Part shown: piece by piece, positions 1 through 5,274 of the stretch
Position numbering within the stretch: the stretch's first letter is position 1
How the letters are laid out: every line of letters begins with the position of its first letter
The notes under the pieces: generated by a model
What the model saw: the letters and a program-made list of their open reading frames with translations, nothing else
What the model was told of the DNA's origin: nothing
Databases searched by the model: none
Assembly: GCA_002479815.1 (NCBI GenBank)
Contig: DLPA01000121.1
Coordinates: forward strand, 407-5,680
DNA from: a bacterium UBA7470
Lineage (GTDB): Bacteria > Pseudomonadota > Gammaproteobacteria > Burkholderiales > Burkholderiaceae_C
DNA: 5,274 nt
Direction: 5' to 3'
Position numbers and translations under genes: made by a program

Positions 1-1884
1 ACGATTGCCGCCCTGTGGCAGATGGCGCAAGGCCGTCCGTTTGAGCTGCAACGGCTGCACGGCATGGGCGAAGGCGTGTACCGCGAGGTCTTGCGCCAGC
101 ATCCCCAACAGCCTTGCCGCGTCTATGCCCCCGTGGGTCAGCACCGCGATTTGTTGGCCTACTTGGTGCGCCGCTTGCTGGAAAACGGAGCCAATTCTTC
201 CTTCGTGCATCAACTGGCCGATGAATCGGTCGGCCTAGCAGTCTTGCTCGCCTCGCCGATGGAGCGTGCCCATGCCTTTGCACAGGGCGAGGCTGGGCCG
301 CTGTGCTTGCCTTTGCCGCCCCAACTCTACGGCCCTCATCGCCCCAACAGCCTAGGGCTGGACCTGAGTGTGGCGGCAGATCGTGCCCTGCTGGAAGCGG
401 CATGGGCGGCTGTACGCCTGCCTGACATCCCAGAATTTGACATAAAAAACCTAAATAAGTCTTTTTATACTTGCGTGAGCAGCTATGAAAAATGGAGTTC
501 ATTGCCTGTAGGTGAACGCGCCGAGGTGATGCGCCGCGCCGCCGATGCGCTGCAAGCGGACTTGCCGCGCTTTTGCGCCCTGTTGGTCAAAGAAGCCCAT
601 AAGACTTGGGGCGATGCCATCGCCGAGGTGCGCGAGGCCATCGACTTTTTGCGCTACTACGCCCTGCAAGCCGAACGCATCCAACAGCCGATTGCGCTGC
701 CCGAAGTTGCGCCTGAGGTGTTCACGCCCCCGGGCTTCAAGGGTTGGGGTTTGACGGGCGAATCCAACACCCTGCAACTGCGCGGGCGGGGCGTGTGGGT
801 GGCGATCAGTCCGTGGAATTTCCCGCTGGCGATTTTCATCGGCCAAGTCGCTGCCGCCTTGGTGACGGGCAATGTGGTGCTTGCCAAACCTGCCGAGCAA
901 ACGCCGGCGGTCGCACACGCCGCCGTCGCTTTGTTGCACGAGGCGGGCGTGCCCAACGATGCCCTGCAACTGTTTCACGGCTCGGGCGAGACGGTGGGGG
1001 CGGGCTTGGTGGCCTTGCCCGGCATTGCGGGCGTGGTGTTCACGGGTTCGACCCAAGTCGCCAAACTGATCCAACGCGCTTTGGCGGCGAAAGATGGCCC
1101 CATCGTGCCGCTGATTGCCGAAACGGGCGGCATCAACGCCATGCTGGTGGACTCCAGCGCCTTGCCCGAACAGGTGTGCGATGCGGTAGTGCAAAGCGCC
1201 TTCCGCTCTGCGGGTCAACGCTGCTCGGCCTTGCGCCTGCTGTGCGTGCATGAGGCCGTGGCCGATGGCGTGATCGAGATGATCCAAGGCGCGATGCAGA
1301 CGCTGCAAGTGGGCGATCCGTCCAACTTCGCCACCGACGTGGGGCCGTTGATCGACGTGGAGGCGCACGCACACATCAGCCATTTGGTCGAAAATATCAA
1401 GAAAAATGTACATCTGTCGCTTATCAATCAAGCGCAAGCAGCTATTAAAAATATATTTCTGCCAGTGCTCATAGAAGTGTCTGACGTGGCTCAAGTGGGT
1501 GAAGAAATTTTTGGCCCCGTCTTGCAAGTGCTGCGCTGGGGGCCAAGCTGTACGGGCTTGGAAACGCCACACGCCTTGATAGCCGCCATCAACCGCTTAG
1601 GCGCAACCCGCGTCGGCAGCGCAGGGTATGGCTTGACGCTGGGCCTGCACACCCGCATCGACAGCCGCGCGCGGGCGTGGGCACAAGCGGCGCATGTGGG
1701 CAATGTCTATGTCAACCGCAACATGATCGGTGCGGTGGTGGGCTTGCAGCCCTTTGGGGGCGACGGTTTGAGCGGCACTGGCCCCAAAGCAGGTGGCCCG
1801 CATTACCTGTACCGCTTTTGCACCGAACAAACCCTCACCATCAACACCACCGCAGCGGGGGGCAATGTGGCGCTGATGGCTTGA
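1..1884 (+). CDS. putA: Bifunctional proline dehydrogenase / L-glutamate gamma-semialdehyde dehydrogenase (PutA), C-terminal part
   Basis: PutA oxidises proline to P5C with FAD, then P5C/glutamate semialdehyde to glutamate with NAD+, and is a peripheral membrane or cytosolic enzyme. The frame is open at base 1, so the N-terminal half is outside the window; 627 residues are visible. Visible residues 1-75 are the end of the proline dehydrogenase barrel (FELQRLHGMGE, then YLVRRLLENGAN). Arg57-Arg58 correspond to the Arg pair that binds the proline carboxylate in E. coli PutA. The aldehyde dehydrogenase domain follows: Asn273 in SPWNFPL, FTGST for NAD binding, Glu374 in ETGG, catalytic Cys408 in SAGQRCSA, and PFGG. 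The protein ends NTTAAGGN soon after GPHYLYRF, so it lacks the roughly 200-residue C-terminal domain of E. coli-type PutA; a DNA-binding N-terminus cannot be judged. Oddities are two AT-rich in-frame islands, about 30 residues missing near visible residues 130-160, and about 8 extra residues at 532-539. The catalytic residues are intact, so I call it a gene, not a pseudogene. Confidence 0.96.
   Translation, partial: TIAALWQMAQGRPFELQRLHGMGEGVYREVLRQHPQQPCRVYAPVGQHRDLLAYLVRRLLENGANSSFVHQLADESVGLAVLLASPMERAHAFAQGEAGPLCLPLPPQLYGPHRPNSLGLDLSVAADRALLEAAWAAVRLPDIPEFDIKNLNKSFYTCVSSYEKWSSLPVGERAEVMRRAADALQADLPRFCALLVKEAHKTWGDAIAEVREAIDFLRYYALQAERIQQPIALPEVAPEVFTPPGFKGWGLTGESNTLQLRGRGVWVAISPWNFPLAIFIGQVAAALVTGNVVLAKPAEQTPAVAHAAVALLHEAGVPNDALQLFHGSGETVGAGLVALPGIAGVVFTGSTQVAKLIQRALAAKDGPIVPLIAETGGINAMLVDSSALPEQVCDAVVQSAFRSAGQRCSALRLLCVHEAVADGVIEMIQGAMQTLQVGDPSNFATDVGPLIDVEAHAHISHLVENIKKNVHLSLINQAQAAIKNIFLPVLIEVSDVAQVGEEIFGPVLQVLRWGPSCTGLETPHALIAAINRLGATRVGSAGYGLTLGLHTRIDSRARAWAQAAHVGNVYVNRNMIGAVVGLQPFGGDGLSGTGPKAGGPHYLYRFCTEQTLTINTTAAGGNVALMA
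434..500 (+). repeat. AT-rich in-frame island in putA, repeat copy 1
   Basis: About 31 % GC across 431-500, inside a gene that is clearly GC-rich on both sides. The core at 473-500 (gcgtgagcagctatgaaaaa and onward) matches 1432-1459 at 22 of 28 bases in the same orientation. The correct frame stays open here while the other two carry stops. The island encodes the stretch before SLPVGERAEVMRRAADAL. I recall similar sequence as an intergenic repeat of Comamonadaceae; that is memory, not a search result. This copy is more diverged than copy 2, and its left boundary is only a composition change. Confidence 0.5.
1411..1459 (+). repeat. AT-rich in-frame island in putA, repeat copy 2
   Basis: The 1391-1480 stretch is about 33 % GC. 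It contains a small hairpin, CGCTT (1418-1422) with AAGCG (1430-1434) around a 7-base loop, followed by GCAAGCAGCTATTAAAAAT. The hairpin plus AGCAGCTAT arrangement closely resembles a short repeat I remember from many Comamonadaceae intergenic regions. Here it is translated as roughly LSLINQAQAAIKNIF, between the conserved GPLID..A helix and the PVLIEV strand of the aldehyde dehydrogenase domain, where other PutA proteins have a variable loop followed by G-T-F-V-x-P. Confidence 0.6.
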
Positions 1885-1914
1885 GTCTGAACGCCTAAAC
1901 CTTCATCCACGCAT

Positions 1915-1950
1915 AAAAAAAGCCCACCGAGTCACTCAGTGGGCCTTCTT
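1915..1950 (-). terminator. Intrinsic terminator of the DUF4189 gene, possibly bidirectional
   Basis: The arms GCCCAC (1922-1927) and GTGGGC (1939-1944) pair perfectly. After one C/A mismatch, GAG (1929-1931) pairs with CTC (1935-1937) around a TCA loop. On the minus strand the stem is followed by seven T (1915-1921 read in reverse), a strong rho-independent terminator 33 bases past the stop of the minus-strand gene. On the plus strand it is followed only by CTTCTT, so it may also stop putA transcripts, 38 bases past the putA stop, but less efficiently. Confidence 0.85.
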
Positions 1951-1976
1951 GTATTGCAGAGGGAATAAAACCGTGC

Positions 1977-2339
1977 TTATTCGCAATCAGACACAACGAT
2001 GCGGCAGCCGGAAGCACCACATTCTTCTAAAGCCTTGCGCTCGGCAACGCTCTTGCTGGAGCCGTAACCGATGCCTTCGTTTTTACGCGAGGAAGCATAA
2101 GCGCCGCATTTGTTGAACCACACCGCCACACGGCAGTTTTTGTTGCCAGCCGCACGACATTCTTTCATGGCTCCTGCCTTGGCGGCTTGTTCGCTGTCCA
2201 TGCCCGTCACGATGCCATAGCCCGGATCGGAGTCCCCCACCTCATCATCCACAGCAATCGCACCCACGGCCCATGCATTGAAAGGAACGGCAGCCACAAA
2301 AGCCAAAGCAGCCAGTAAAGAAGACAAACGAGTATTCAT
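1977..2339 (-). CDS. Small secreted DUF4189-type protein
   Basis: The 120-residue protein has a clear Sec signal peptide: MNTR, a hydrophobic core at residues 8-20, and a likely cut after AWA at residue 24. The mature part begins VGAIAVDD and has six cysteines (61, 69, 78, 107, 112, 119), consistent with three disulfides in an oxidising compartment. The order GAIA, then WFNKCGAYA (74-82), then GIGYGSSKSVAERKAL (89-104) and a terminal CxxxxSDC is the pattern I associate with DUF4189, a family without a known biochemical role. ATG at 2339 is well placed: AAGGTG (2345-2350 on the minus strand) lies 5 bases upstream. It is a single gene convergent with putA, ending at the hairpin at 1922-1944. 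I found no convincing promoter between 2340 and 2420. The periplasmic or secreted location is inferred from the signal peptide; family assignment is from motif memory. Confidence 0.85.
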   Translation of the reverse strand: MNTRLSSLLAALAFVAAVPFNAWAVGAIAVDDEVGDSDPGYGIVTGMDSEQAAKAGAMKECRAAGNKNCRVAVWFNKCGAYASSRKNEGIGYGSSKSVAERKALEECGASGCRIVVSDCE

Positions 2340-2544
2340 AGTGACACCTTAAATAAAAAGCCCAAACGATTGAAAAAAGCAATTTGAGTTTAGAGGTGAT
2401 TTTTGCCGTTCATTCGTGCTTTACGAAACATTCACACAACTGTTGTCAGGGTACGACGTGGCTTTTTGCGGGTGGCAGTGCCTAAAAAAAGGGCATCCCG
2501 TTCAATCCCGCATGGCATCAGGGTTTGCACTGGGTTTCCTCCGA

Positions 2545-2579
2545 CTATTCACAAAGTTATCCACAGGTTTTGTGGATAT
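2545..2579. promoter_or_regulatory. Cluster of DnaA-box-like sites with an inverted pair
   Basis: TTATCCACA at 2557-2565 is a perfect DnaA box. TGTGGATAT at 2571-2579 is ATATCCACA on the minus strand, one mismatch to TTATNCACA. CTATTCACA at 2545-2553 also differs only in its first base. The inner two form an 8-bp perfect inverted repeat, TATCCACA / TGTGGATA, around GGTTT. A weaker box, ACATTCACA, lies at 2428-2436. The adjacent right side is very AT-rich. DnaA binding is inferred; no replication gene is visible to make this an origin. Confidence 0.5.
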
Positions 2580-2612
2580 TGTATTTTTAGGTTCTGGCGC
2601 ATGATTTTATTA

Positions 2613-2644
2613 GGCTTTAAGCTATTTAATTAAAAGCAAAAGCC
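2613..2644. repeat. AT-rich inverted repeat downstream of the PAP gene
   Basis: GGCTTT (2613-2618) and AAAGCC (2639-2644) are inverted, with the perfect 10-base palindrome TTTAATTAAA (2625-2634) between them. It lies 17 bases past the PAP stop and could weakly end the minus-strand transcript, but no T run follows the stem on that strand, so I do not call it an intrinsic terminator. It may also simply belong to the AT-rich side of the DnaA-box cluster. Confidence 0.35.
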
Positions 2645-2660
2645 ATCTTTGAAAAGCAAG

Positions 2661-4169
2661 CTATCCCCCGTTTTTTGCCGACGACTCTAGCGTTTGTTCC
2701 ACTTGTTCACACAAACACCGCAACACCTCGATGCGGCTGTAGCGTTTGTCGTCGCTGGCAACGATGTGCCACGGGGCCAAGTCGGTGGAGGTACGCTCGA
2801 TCATGTCATCGACCGCGCGGGCGTACAGCGGCCATTTGTCGCGGTTACGCCAATCTTCAGGCGTGATCTTGTGCATTTTGTAGGGCGTTTCTTGGCGAGA
2901 CTCGAAACGGCGCAATTGCTCGGCTTGCGTAATCGCCAGCCAAAACTTCACCACCACCGTGCCCGCTTCAATCAACTGTTCTTCAAAGGCATTGATTTCG
3001 TCGTAGGCCCGCGTCCAATCGGCTTCGCTGCAAAAACCTTCCACACGCTCCACCAGCACTCGTCCGTACCACGAGCGATCAAAGATCGTCGTGTGCTGCC
3101 ATGTGGGTAAGTAGCGCCAAAAGCGCCACAAATACGGTTGCGCGCGCTCGGCCTCATTGGGCGCAGCCACGGGAATGATGCGGTAGTGACGCGCATCCAA
3201 GGCTTGGGTGATGCGCCGTATGGTGCTGCCTTTGCCGGCGGCATCCATGCCCTCAAACACCAGCACCAAAGACCGTTGTCGCATGGCGGATGAGCGTAAC
3301 AAACGGTTCAAACGCCCTTGCAATTCTTCTAGTTGATCTTTGTAATCCGCCTTGTCCAAACGGCGTTGATGGTCGAAATGGTCTAAGAGACTCAGCCCAT
3401 CCAAAGGCGCGGGCGGTGTGGGGGCAGCGTGGACGTGGGCGGGCACGGGCTGCGCCTGTGTGGCCTGTTGCAAGGCCCGCAGCAAATGCTCGCCTGCCGT
3501 CAACGCACGATAGGCCGGATCGCTGCCGTCAATCACCCACCAAGGGGCTTGGGCGGTGTTGGTTTTACGCAAAGCCTGGGCACACACCCCAATGAAGTCT
3601 TGGTAGTGCGACAGTCGCTCCCAATCGTCCGCTGTGACGCGCCATGCCGTTTTAGGATCGGCTTCCAACGCTTTGAATCTGGCCTTGATCCCCGCCTCGG
3701 TCATGTGAAACCAGAGCTTGAGCACCACCACGCCCTCATCCACCAACATCCGCTCCAACGCACGGATGCGCTCCAGATGCTGGGCAAAATGGTGTTTCTT
3801 CTCATGCCCCAGTGCGTGCTGCACGATGGGTTCGGTGTACCACGAACCGAACAAAATCCCGATATGCCCCTTCGGTGGCAAGACTTGCCAATACCGCCAC
3901 ATCACAGGCCGTCCATCGGTCGGCGTGCAGGGGTGGTGCGAATCAAAGGCCTCGGTTCGGATGTGGCGCGGGTCCATCCATTCGTTGAACAGATTCACGG
4001 TTTCGCCCTTGCCCGCCCCATCGACCCCGTTGACCAAGACGACCACGGCCCGCCGCCCTTGCGCCAGCAGCTCAAACTGTGCGCTTAGCAGGGCTTCGCG
4101 CAGCACAGGCTCTGCGGCTTTGTAGGTTTTTTTGTCGATTTTGTGTCCAATTTCAGCCGCTTCAAACAT
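2661..4169 (-). CDS. pap: Polyphosphate:AMP phosphotransferase (PAP), two fused PPK2 domains
   Basis: The family transfers phosphate from inorganic polyphosphate to AMP, giving ADP, in the cytoplasm. The 502-residue length fits the double-domain PPK2 class (about 475-500). The N-terminal domain (about 1-230) has Walker A GVDGAGKG at 48-55; the C-terminal domain (about 260-490) has GMDAAGKG at 307-314. A Pro/Ala-rich linker lies at about 233-256. The C-terminal domain keeps the DRSWYGR acidic motif (Asp364, Arg365), whereas the N-terminal copy reads FGSWYTE (107-113). So the C-terminal domain is probably the catalytic one and the N-terminal one structural, as I recall for Pseudomonas PA3455. 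The start at 4169 is supported by GGAG (4178-4181, minus strand) 8 bases upstream and by MFEAAEIGHKIDK, typical of the family N-terminus. It is divergent from the aminotransferase gene and appears monocistronic. Conversion of AMP is inferred from the double-domain architecture. Confidence 0.95.
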   Translation of the reverse strand: MFEAAEIGHKIDKKTYKAAEPVLREALLSAQFELLAQGRRAVVVLVNGVDGAGKGETVNLFNEWMDPRHIRTEAFDSHHPCTPTDGRPVMWRYWQVLPPKGHIGILFGSWYTEPIVQHALGHEKKHHFAQHLERIRALERMLVDEGVVVLKLWFHMTEAGIKARFKALEADPKTAWRVTADDWERLSHYQDFIGVCAQALRKTNTAQAPWWVIDGSDPAYRALTAGEHLLRALQQATQAQPVPAHVHAAPTPPAPLDGLSLLDHFDHQRRLDKADYKDQLEELQGRLNRLLRSSAMRQRSLVLVFEGMDAAGKGSTIRRITQALDARHYRIIPVAAPNEAERAQPYLWRFWRYLPTWQHTTIFDRSWYGRVLVERVEGFCSEADWTRAYDEINAFEEQLIEAGTVVVKFWLAITQAEQLRRFESRQETPYKMHKITPEDWRNRDKWPLYARAVDDMIERTSTDLAPWHIVASDDKRYSRIEVLRCLCEQVEQTLESSAKNGG

Positions 4170-4199
4170 ATCCGTGTCTCCAGATGGGAATGAGCAAGC

Positions 4200-4205
4200 A
4201 TTCTA
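4200..4205 (-). promoter_or_regulatory. Possible -10 box of the PAP gene
   Basis: On the minus strand this reads TAGAAT, five of six bases of the sigma-70 -10 consensus, about 30 bases before the PAP start codon. It would give a leader of about 24 bases that contains the GGAG ribosome binding site. The -35 position 17 bases further up reads TTCCTC, a poor match, so the call is weak. Confidence 0.3.
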
Positions 4206-4228
4206 GGTAGCAGGTCTTTGCCGAGGAA

Positions 4229-4267
4229 GCTTGCGGTGCGTGATAAGCTGTACCGTTTGACGCAAGC
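4229..4267. repeat. Spaced inverted repeat in the divergent promoter region
   Basis: GCTTGCG (4229-4235) and CGCAAGC (4261-4267) are perfect 7-bp inverted copies separated by 25 bases. They lie in the 164-base spacer between two divergent genes, a place where a shared regulator could bind. A good -35-like hexamer, TTGACG (4257-4262, five of six), lies against the right arm, but the region 16-18 bases downstream is a C run, so no standard -10 follows it. Confidence 0.35.
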
Positions 4268-4297
4268 GGCCCACAAGCGCCCCCTTATGGCCCCTTA
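4263..4297 (+). repeat. Helically phased short direct repeats upstream of the aminotransferase gene
   Basis: CAAGCGgCCC at 4263 and CAAGCGcCCC at 4274 are 11 bp apart. They are followed by CCCCTTA at 4281 and again at 4291, exactly 10 bp apart. The spacing near one helical turn places each pair on one face of the DNA. The block lies about 37-70 bases before the aminotransferase start. Function as an operator is inference only. Confidence 0.4.
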
Positions 4298-4305
4298 ATA
4301 GCTGC
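4295..4305 (-). repeat. Possible remnant of the putA island repeat
   Basis: TTAATAGCTGC is the exact reverse complement of GCAGCTATTAA at 1438-1448 in putA. Only 11 bases match, and the continuation (acagcccttgc) fits the second island poorly, so this may be chance or a decayed third copy, in opposite orientation, 29 bases before the aminotransferase start. Confidence 0.25.
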
Positions 4306-4333
4306 ACAGCCCTTGCTTTTTGGAGACAAACCC

Positions 4334-5274
4334 ATGCCCGGCTTACTGCCTCACGTAGACCCCGATGGTCTGCTCGAATTTTCTGTGGTCTATACCGACC
4401 GTGCGCTCAACCATATGTCGGCCCGTTTTCGGGGCGTGATGACGGGCATTTCAGCCATTTTGAAAGAGGTGTATCACGCCCATGCCACCGCGCTGGTGCC
4501 TGGCAGCGGCACGTTTGGCATGGAGGCGGTCGCCCGCCAATTCGCCACCGGTCAAAAAGTGCTGGTCATTCGCAACGGCTGGTTCAGCTACCGCTGGACA
4601 CAAATTTTTGACATGGGCCACATCCCCGCCGAAGCCCTCGTCTGCAAGGCCCGCCGCATCAGCGACGACCCCCAAGCCGCATGGGAACCCTGCCCCGCCG
4701 AAGAAGTGGCCGCCACCATCCGTGCCCAACGTCCCGCCGTGGTGTTTGCCCCGCACGTCGAAACCGCCGCCGGCATGATCTTGCCCGACGACTACTTGCG
4801 CACCGTCAGCCAAGCCGTGCATGAGGTGGGTGGGTTGTTGGTGCTGGACTGCATCGCCTCGGGCGCGATGTGGGTCGATATGCAGGCCACCGGCGTGGAC
4901 GTGTTGATCTCTGCCCCACAAAAAGGCTGGAGCGGCTCGCCCGCGTGCGCCATGGTCATGCTGTCCAAGCGTGCCCGCACCGCCATTGATGCCACCACCA
5001 GCACGAGCTTTGCCTGCGATTTGAAAAAGTGGCTTCAAGTGATGGAGACCTATGAAAACGGTGCGCACACGTACCACACCACGATGCCCACCGATGCCTT
5101 GGCACGGCTGTACGACGTGATGTGTGAAACCCGCGATTACGGCTTTGAGCGCGTGCGTCAAGAGCAGATCGACCTCGGCCAACAAGTACGCGCCCTGTTT
5201 GAAAGCCGTGGCATCGCCAGCGTTGCCGCCGCCGGCTTCAAAGCCCCAGGCGTGGTGGTGAGCTACACCCGCGA
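4334..5274 (+). CDS. Class-V PLP-dependent aminotransferase (alanine/serine-glyoxylate aminotransferase-like), N-terminal part
   Basis: 313 residues are visible and the frame is still open at the window edge; relatives are about 370-400 residues, so roughly 60-90 are missing. The protein belongs to the fold-type I class-V aminotransferases, which move an amino group between an amino acid and an oxo acid in the cytoplasm. Landmarks are GSGTFGMEA (57-65) in the PLP phosphate region, PHVETAAGMILP (140-151), LVLDCIASG (169-177) with Asp172 as the residue expected to bind the PLP ring nitrogen, SAPQKGWSG (193-201) with Lys197 as the Schiff-base lysine, and THTYHTTMPT-like residues at 245-253. ATG at 4334 is backed by GGAG at 4322-4325, 8 bases upstream; a GGAGACA ribosome binding site also precedes the divergent PAP gene. 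The substrate cannot be fixed from sequence: alanine-, serine- or aspartate-glyoxylate transamination are all possible. No partner gene is visible in the same direction before it. Confidence 0.9.
   Translation, partial: MPGLLPHVDPDGLLEFSVVYTDRALNHMSARFRGVMTGISAILKEVYHAHATALVPGSGTFGMEAVARQFATGQKVLVIRNGWFSYRWTQIFDMGHIPAEALVCKARRISDDPQAAWEPCPAEEVAATIRAQRPAVVFAPHVETAAGMILPDDYLRTVSQAVHEVGGLLVLDCIASGAMWVDMQATGVDVLISAPQKGWSGSPACAMVMLSKRARTAIDATTSTSFACDLKKWLQVMETYENGAHTYHTTMPTDALARLYDVMCETRDYGFERVRQEQIDLGQQVRALFESRGIASVAAAGFKAPGVVVSYTR

Larger units (their letters stand above)
2340..2660. other. Non-coding spacer between the DUF4189 and PAP genes
   Basis: This 321-base gap holds the 5' leader of the DUF4189 gene on its left and the 3' side of the PAP gene on its right. 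Two short plus-strand frames (2403-2633 and 2416-2604) overlap it; both begin at non-ATG codons without a ribosome binding site and show no recognisable motif, so I do not call them. The left part has mixed composition with two ATCCCG copies 10 bp apart (2495, 2505). The right part, 2581-2660, is about 31 % GC and falls to about 20 % GC in 2601-2640. The DnaA-box cluster lies at 2545-2579. Confidence 0.7.

Noticed and set aside
434..1480. putA as a pseudogene because of the AT-rich islands
   Set aside because: The frame stays open across both islands, and the Arg pair, Asn, Glu and Cys active-site residues and the C-terminus are all present.
499..1572. 357-codon minus-strand open frame opposite putA
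   Set aside because: It is His/Arg/Gln-rich, typical of the antisense of a GC-rich gene, has no family motif, and the plus strand is clearly PutA.
2340..2390. Sigma-70 promoter for the DUF4189 gene (minus-strand TTGCTT with TTTTAT)
   Set aside because: The -35 matches only three of six bases, and the start point would fall on the ribosome binding site.
2385..2406. tttagaggtgattttt as the outer end of another Comamonadaceae-type repeat
   Set aside because: Only a vague likeness to the remembered repeat end; no core GCAGCTAT or hairpin is nearby.
2403..2633. Short plus-strand frames across the DnaA-box spacer
   Set aside because: Non-ATG starts, no ribosome binding site, no recognisable motif, and they cross the AT-rich non-coding stretch.
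3429..4088. 219-codon plus-strand open frame opposite the PAP gene
   Set aside because: Antisense shadow of a well-recognised PPK2 protein, with no ribosome binding site or motif.
4451..5185. 244-codon minus-strand open frame opposite the aminotransferase
   Set aside because: Low-complexity Gly/His/Ala translation with no motif; the plus strand carries all aminotransferase landmarks.

Overview
The window looks like chromosomal DNA from a betaproteobacterium, most likely Burkholderiales and probably Comamonadaceae. The grounds are GC-rich coding sequence with G/C-ending codons, protein sequences that read like that group, and a short AT-rich repeat (core GCAGCTATnAAAAAT) that I remember from Comamonadaceae intergenic DNA. 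The assignment is inference from memory; no search was run.

Layout from left to right. (1) 1-1884, plus strand: the C-terminal half of putA, the bifunctional proline dehydrogenase / P5C dehydrogenase that oxidises proline to glutamate. It enters from the left edge already open. (2) 1885-1976: a short convergent spacer with a strong hairpin terminator. (3) 1977-2339, minus strand: a small secreted six-cysteine protein of the DUF4189 type. (4) 2340-2660: a 321-base spacer without a convincing gene. It carries one perfect DnaA box, two near-perfect ones within 35 bp, and a very AT-rich stretch beside them. (5) 2661-4169, minus strand: a two-domain PPK2-family polyphosphate:AMP phosphotransferase. 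(6) 4170-4333: a divergent promoter region with helically phased short direct repeats. (7) 4334-5274, plus strand: a class-V PLP-dependent aminotransferase that runs off the right edge.

The genes are ordinary housekeeping or catabolic functions and do not form one operon. putA and the aminotransferase both handle amino acids, PAP feeds polyphosphate phosphate into the adenylate pool, and the DUF4189 protein probably acts outside the cytoplasm. I see no mobile element, CRISPR array, RNA gene or defence system.

The most unusual signal is inside putA. Two AT-rich islands (about 31-33 % GC) sit in frame in an otherwise GC-rich gene. They share 22 of 28 bases in the same orientation, but the shared DNA is read in different frames in the two copies. 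That points to a dispersed DNA repeat that has been turned into protein sequence, comparable to the Rickettsia palindromic elements. At the first island about 30 residues expected at the start of the aldehyde dehydrogenase domain are missing. The second point worth a look is the DnaA-box cluster, which lies away from any visible replication gene.
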